DNA of 6,545 nt from Nitrososphaeria archaeon (lineage in GTDB: Archaea > Thermoproteota > Nitrososphaeria > Conexivisphaerales > UBA164): positions 1 through 6,545 of the forward strand of contig JARVJW010000177.1 of NCBI GenBank assembly GCA_029775955.1. Direction: 5' to 3'. How positions within the stretch are numbered: the stretch's first letter is position 1; each line of letters begins with the position of its first letter. The position numbers and the translations under genes were made by a program. The notes under the pieces are model-generated. The model was not told the DNA's origin. It ran no database searches and saw only the letters and a list, made by a program, of their open reading frames with translations. Of this stretch, positions 5,569 through 6,545 are shown piece after piece.

Positions 5569-6186
5569 TTGAATATTGATATATTTAATTATGACAATGA
5601 TGTGGTGCTGAAGGTAAATTATCGAGCCAAGGCCATTTCTACAACGTTCAATGGGGGCAACATACGATGTATTTCCACGGTAATACACCATCATGTAAAT
5701 GACAGTTTTGACCTTAAAAGCGAATTTAATAAGCTATCTTCAATACTTGAATTAAACATCAATAAGAGCATTGTTTTTATGACCGCTGCAGATATTAAAA
5801 GGCGGCATATAATTTATGATTGCAAGCGTTGCGGCATTCACACTATAGTTTCTTTAACTGCTGGCTTTACAAATCCATATATAATTTCAAATGGCGAAAT
5901 TTTTTCATTGCTAGACCATGGGCTATCCACAATAAACATAGCAGTATTTGTGGATAGGAGATTAAATAGCGGTGCAATAGTAGATGCCATAAGGGTTGTA
6001 TCTGAGGTGAAATCTGCGTCACTTTATAGTTTCACAGGCGGCATGATACATGGCACCACTTCAGATGCTATTGCAATAATCTCTAATGTTTCAGGTAGAG
6101 AGGAAAGCTTTGCAGGACCAATAACGCCAGTGGGCAAATCTATGGCAATGGCGGTATTTGAAGCGCTATCACATGCTAGGTTATGA
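5569..6186 (+). CDS. cbiZ: Adenosylcobinamide amidohydrolase
   Basis: A cytoplasmic salvage enzyme of archaea: it cleaves the aminopropanol side chain of imported adenosylcobinamide to give adenosylcobyric acid, which re-enters coenzyme B12 synthesis. Family signatures are present throughout the 205 residues: HHHVNDSF (40-47), MTAADIKR (71-78), VSLTAGFTNP (94-103), STINIAVFVDRRLNSGAIVD (120-139), SEVKSASLYSF (145-155), HGTTSDAIAI (161-170) and FAGPITPVGKSMAMAVFEAL (181-200). The length is about that of the family core. The start is a TTG at 5569 with no ribosome binding site, supported by a TATA box 29 bases upstream; no ATG is available before the conserved region. No cobalamin transport (btuCDF) or other cob/cbi gene is in the window, so it is an isolated salvage gene here. 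A transposon remnant lies about 40 bases downstream. Confidence 0.9.
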   Translation: MNIDIFNYDNDVVLKVNYRAKAISTTFNGGNIRCISTVIHHHVNDSFDLKSEFNKLSSILELNINKSIVFMTAADIKRRHIIYDCKRCGIHTIVSLTAGFTNPYIISNGEIFSLLDHGLSTINIAVFVDRRLNSGAIVDAIRVVSEVKSASLYSFTGGMIHGTTSDAIAIISNVSGREESFAGPITPVGKSMAMAVFEALSHARL

Positions 6187-6229
6187 TTTATGTTAACCTT
6201 TGGAAGTTATCAGATAATGCTATTCTTCG

Positions 6230-6545
6230 TCAATTACCCATGACTGAAGGGCTTGCCCCTTCCCAGGACTGGCACAGTTTCTTACAGTCTATGGGCATCA
6301 GAGCTATAACGTATAAGCCAAGGACTCTTCTGGTGTTAATCTAGAACCAGTTATGATTGATTTGGTTCTGCAACGCCAGAGTTTTGACGACTGGACTGAC
6401 CTTTCGGTCAGAGTTAACGATCTGGCCACAGTTCAGGCAATGAAAAATAAGACCTTTTCTGTTTTCTTATAAGTGTAACCGCATTTTGAGTATTTATCTG
6501 TATATCTTAGCTTGTAGCTCAACTTGACACTTATGTCAACTATTT
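6230..6545 (-). pseudogene. tnpB: Broken TnpB (IS605 OrfB) C-terminal fragment
   Basis: The fragment resembles the C-terminal zinc ribbon of TnpB, the RNA-guided nuclease/accessory protein of IS200/IS605 elements. One frame gives KYSKCGYTYK (codons about 6468-6495), where the usual ribbon is C-S-K-C-G-Y. The first cysteine is a tyrosine (TAC, 6490-6492). A one-base shift near 6462-6469 is then needed to enter ENRKGLIFHCLNCGQIVNSD, with the second CxxC at 6428-6439 and the RuvC-like aspartate in N-S-D-R. That frame meets a TAG at 6341-6343, yet stays open for 36 further codons to a TGA at 6230-6232. The TAG may therefore be a nonsense mutation rather than the natural end; if not, the gene ends at 6341. 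Its N-terminal part lies outside the window. Loss of a ligand, a frameshift and a probable nonsense codon argue for a dead gene. Confidence 0.65.
6246..6262. repeat. Right-end hairpin of the IS200/IS605 remnant
   Basis: GAAGGG (6246-6251) and CCCTTC (6257-6262) are perfect inverted arms around a 5-base loop. Subterminal hairpins of this kind are recognised by TnpA at the ends of IS200/IS605 elements and also form the 3' structure of the TnpB-associated guide RNA. Its position, just outside the tnpB stop, agrees with that role. Confidence 0.55.

Larger units (their letters stand above)
6229..6545 (-). mobile_element. 3' end of a decayed IS200/IS605-family element
   Basis: The minus strand carries the tail of a tnpB-like gene followed by a non-coding-like end with a GC-rich hairpin (6246-6262), the usual order at the right end of IS200/IS605 elements. 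The element boundary is probably close to 6229-6235, where the hairpin-proximal sequence gives way to AT-rich flank near cbiZ. The other end lies beyond the window, so I cannot say whether a tnpA gene existed. Coding lesions show that the element is no longer autonomous. Confidence 0.6.

Noticed and set aside
1..6545. CRISPR array, defence island or secretion system
   Set aside because: No regularly spaced repeats and no related genes; all sizeable open frames are assigned to core functions or to the IS remnant.

Overview
The window is archaeal. Its first operon encodes ribosomal proteins found only in archaea and eukaryotes (L7Ae, S28e, L24e). Several genes have a TATA-like box about 26-29 bases upstream of the start codon and no ribosome binding site, the pattern of leaderless archaeal transcripts. 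GTG and TTG occur as candidate starts. The AT-rich coding sequence and the protein flavour suggest a euryarchaeon of the Thermoplasmatales type; that placement is an inference from memory of related proteins, not a search result.

Layout. The left edge (1-105, minus) holds the N-terminal part of a small protein resembling the archaeal DUF2080 'transposon-encoded' family. A non-coding gap (106-261) with a tandem repeat and a palindrome separates it from a plus-strand operon running to 2546: rpl7ae, rps28e, rpl24e, ndk, then a HAD-superfamily hydrolase. The genes are 3-7 bases apart or overlap by 4. Three separately promoted plus-strand genes follow: an NCS1-family nucleobase-type transporter (2661-4286), the tRNA guanine-26 dimethyltransferase Trm1 (4447-5529), and the cobinamide-salvage enzyme CbiZ (5569-6186). 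The right edge (about 6229-6545, minus) is the decayed 3' end of an IS200/IS605-family element: a broken tnpB tail plus its terminal hairpin.

How the genes relate. The first four form the conserved translation/nucleotide cluster: ribosomal proteins, with L7Ae also serving box C/D, H/ACA and RNase P RNPs, and nucleoside diphosphate kinase for NTP supply. In many euryarchaea infB follows ndk; here a HAD phosphatase with an unusually large insertion takes that place. The three downstream genes share no obvious pathway and each appears to have its own promoter. Their possible control elements (a dyad framing the trm1 TATA box, a dyad and direct repeat before the transporter) are the most interesting non-coding signals. 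I see no CRISPR array, rRNA, tRNA or clearly novel defence system. The window is mostly ordinary core genome with transposon-related debris at both ends.
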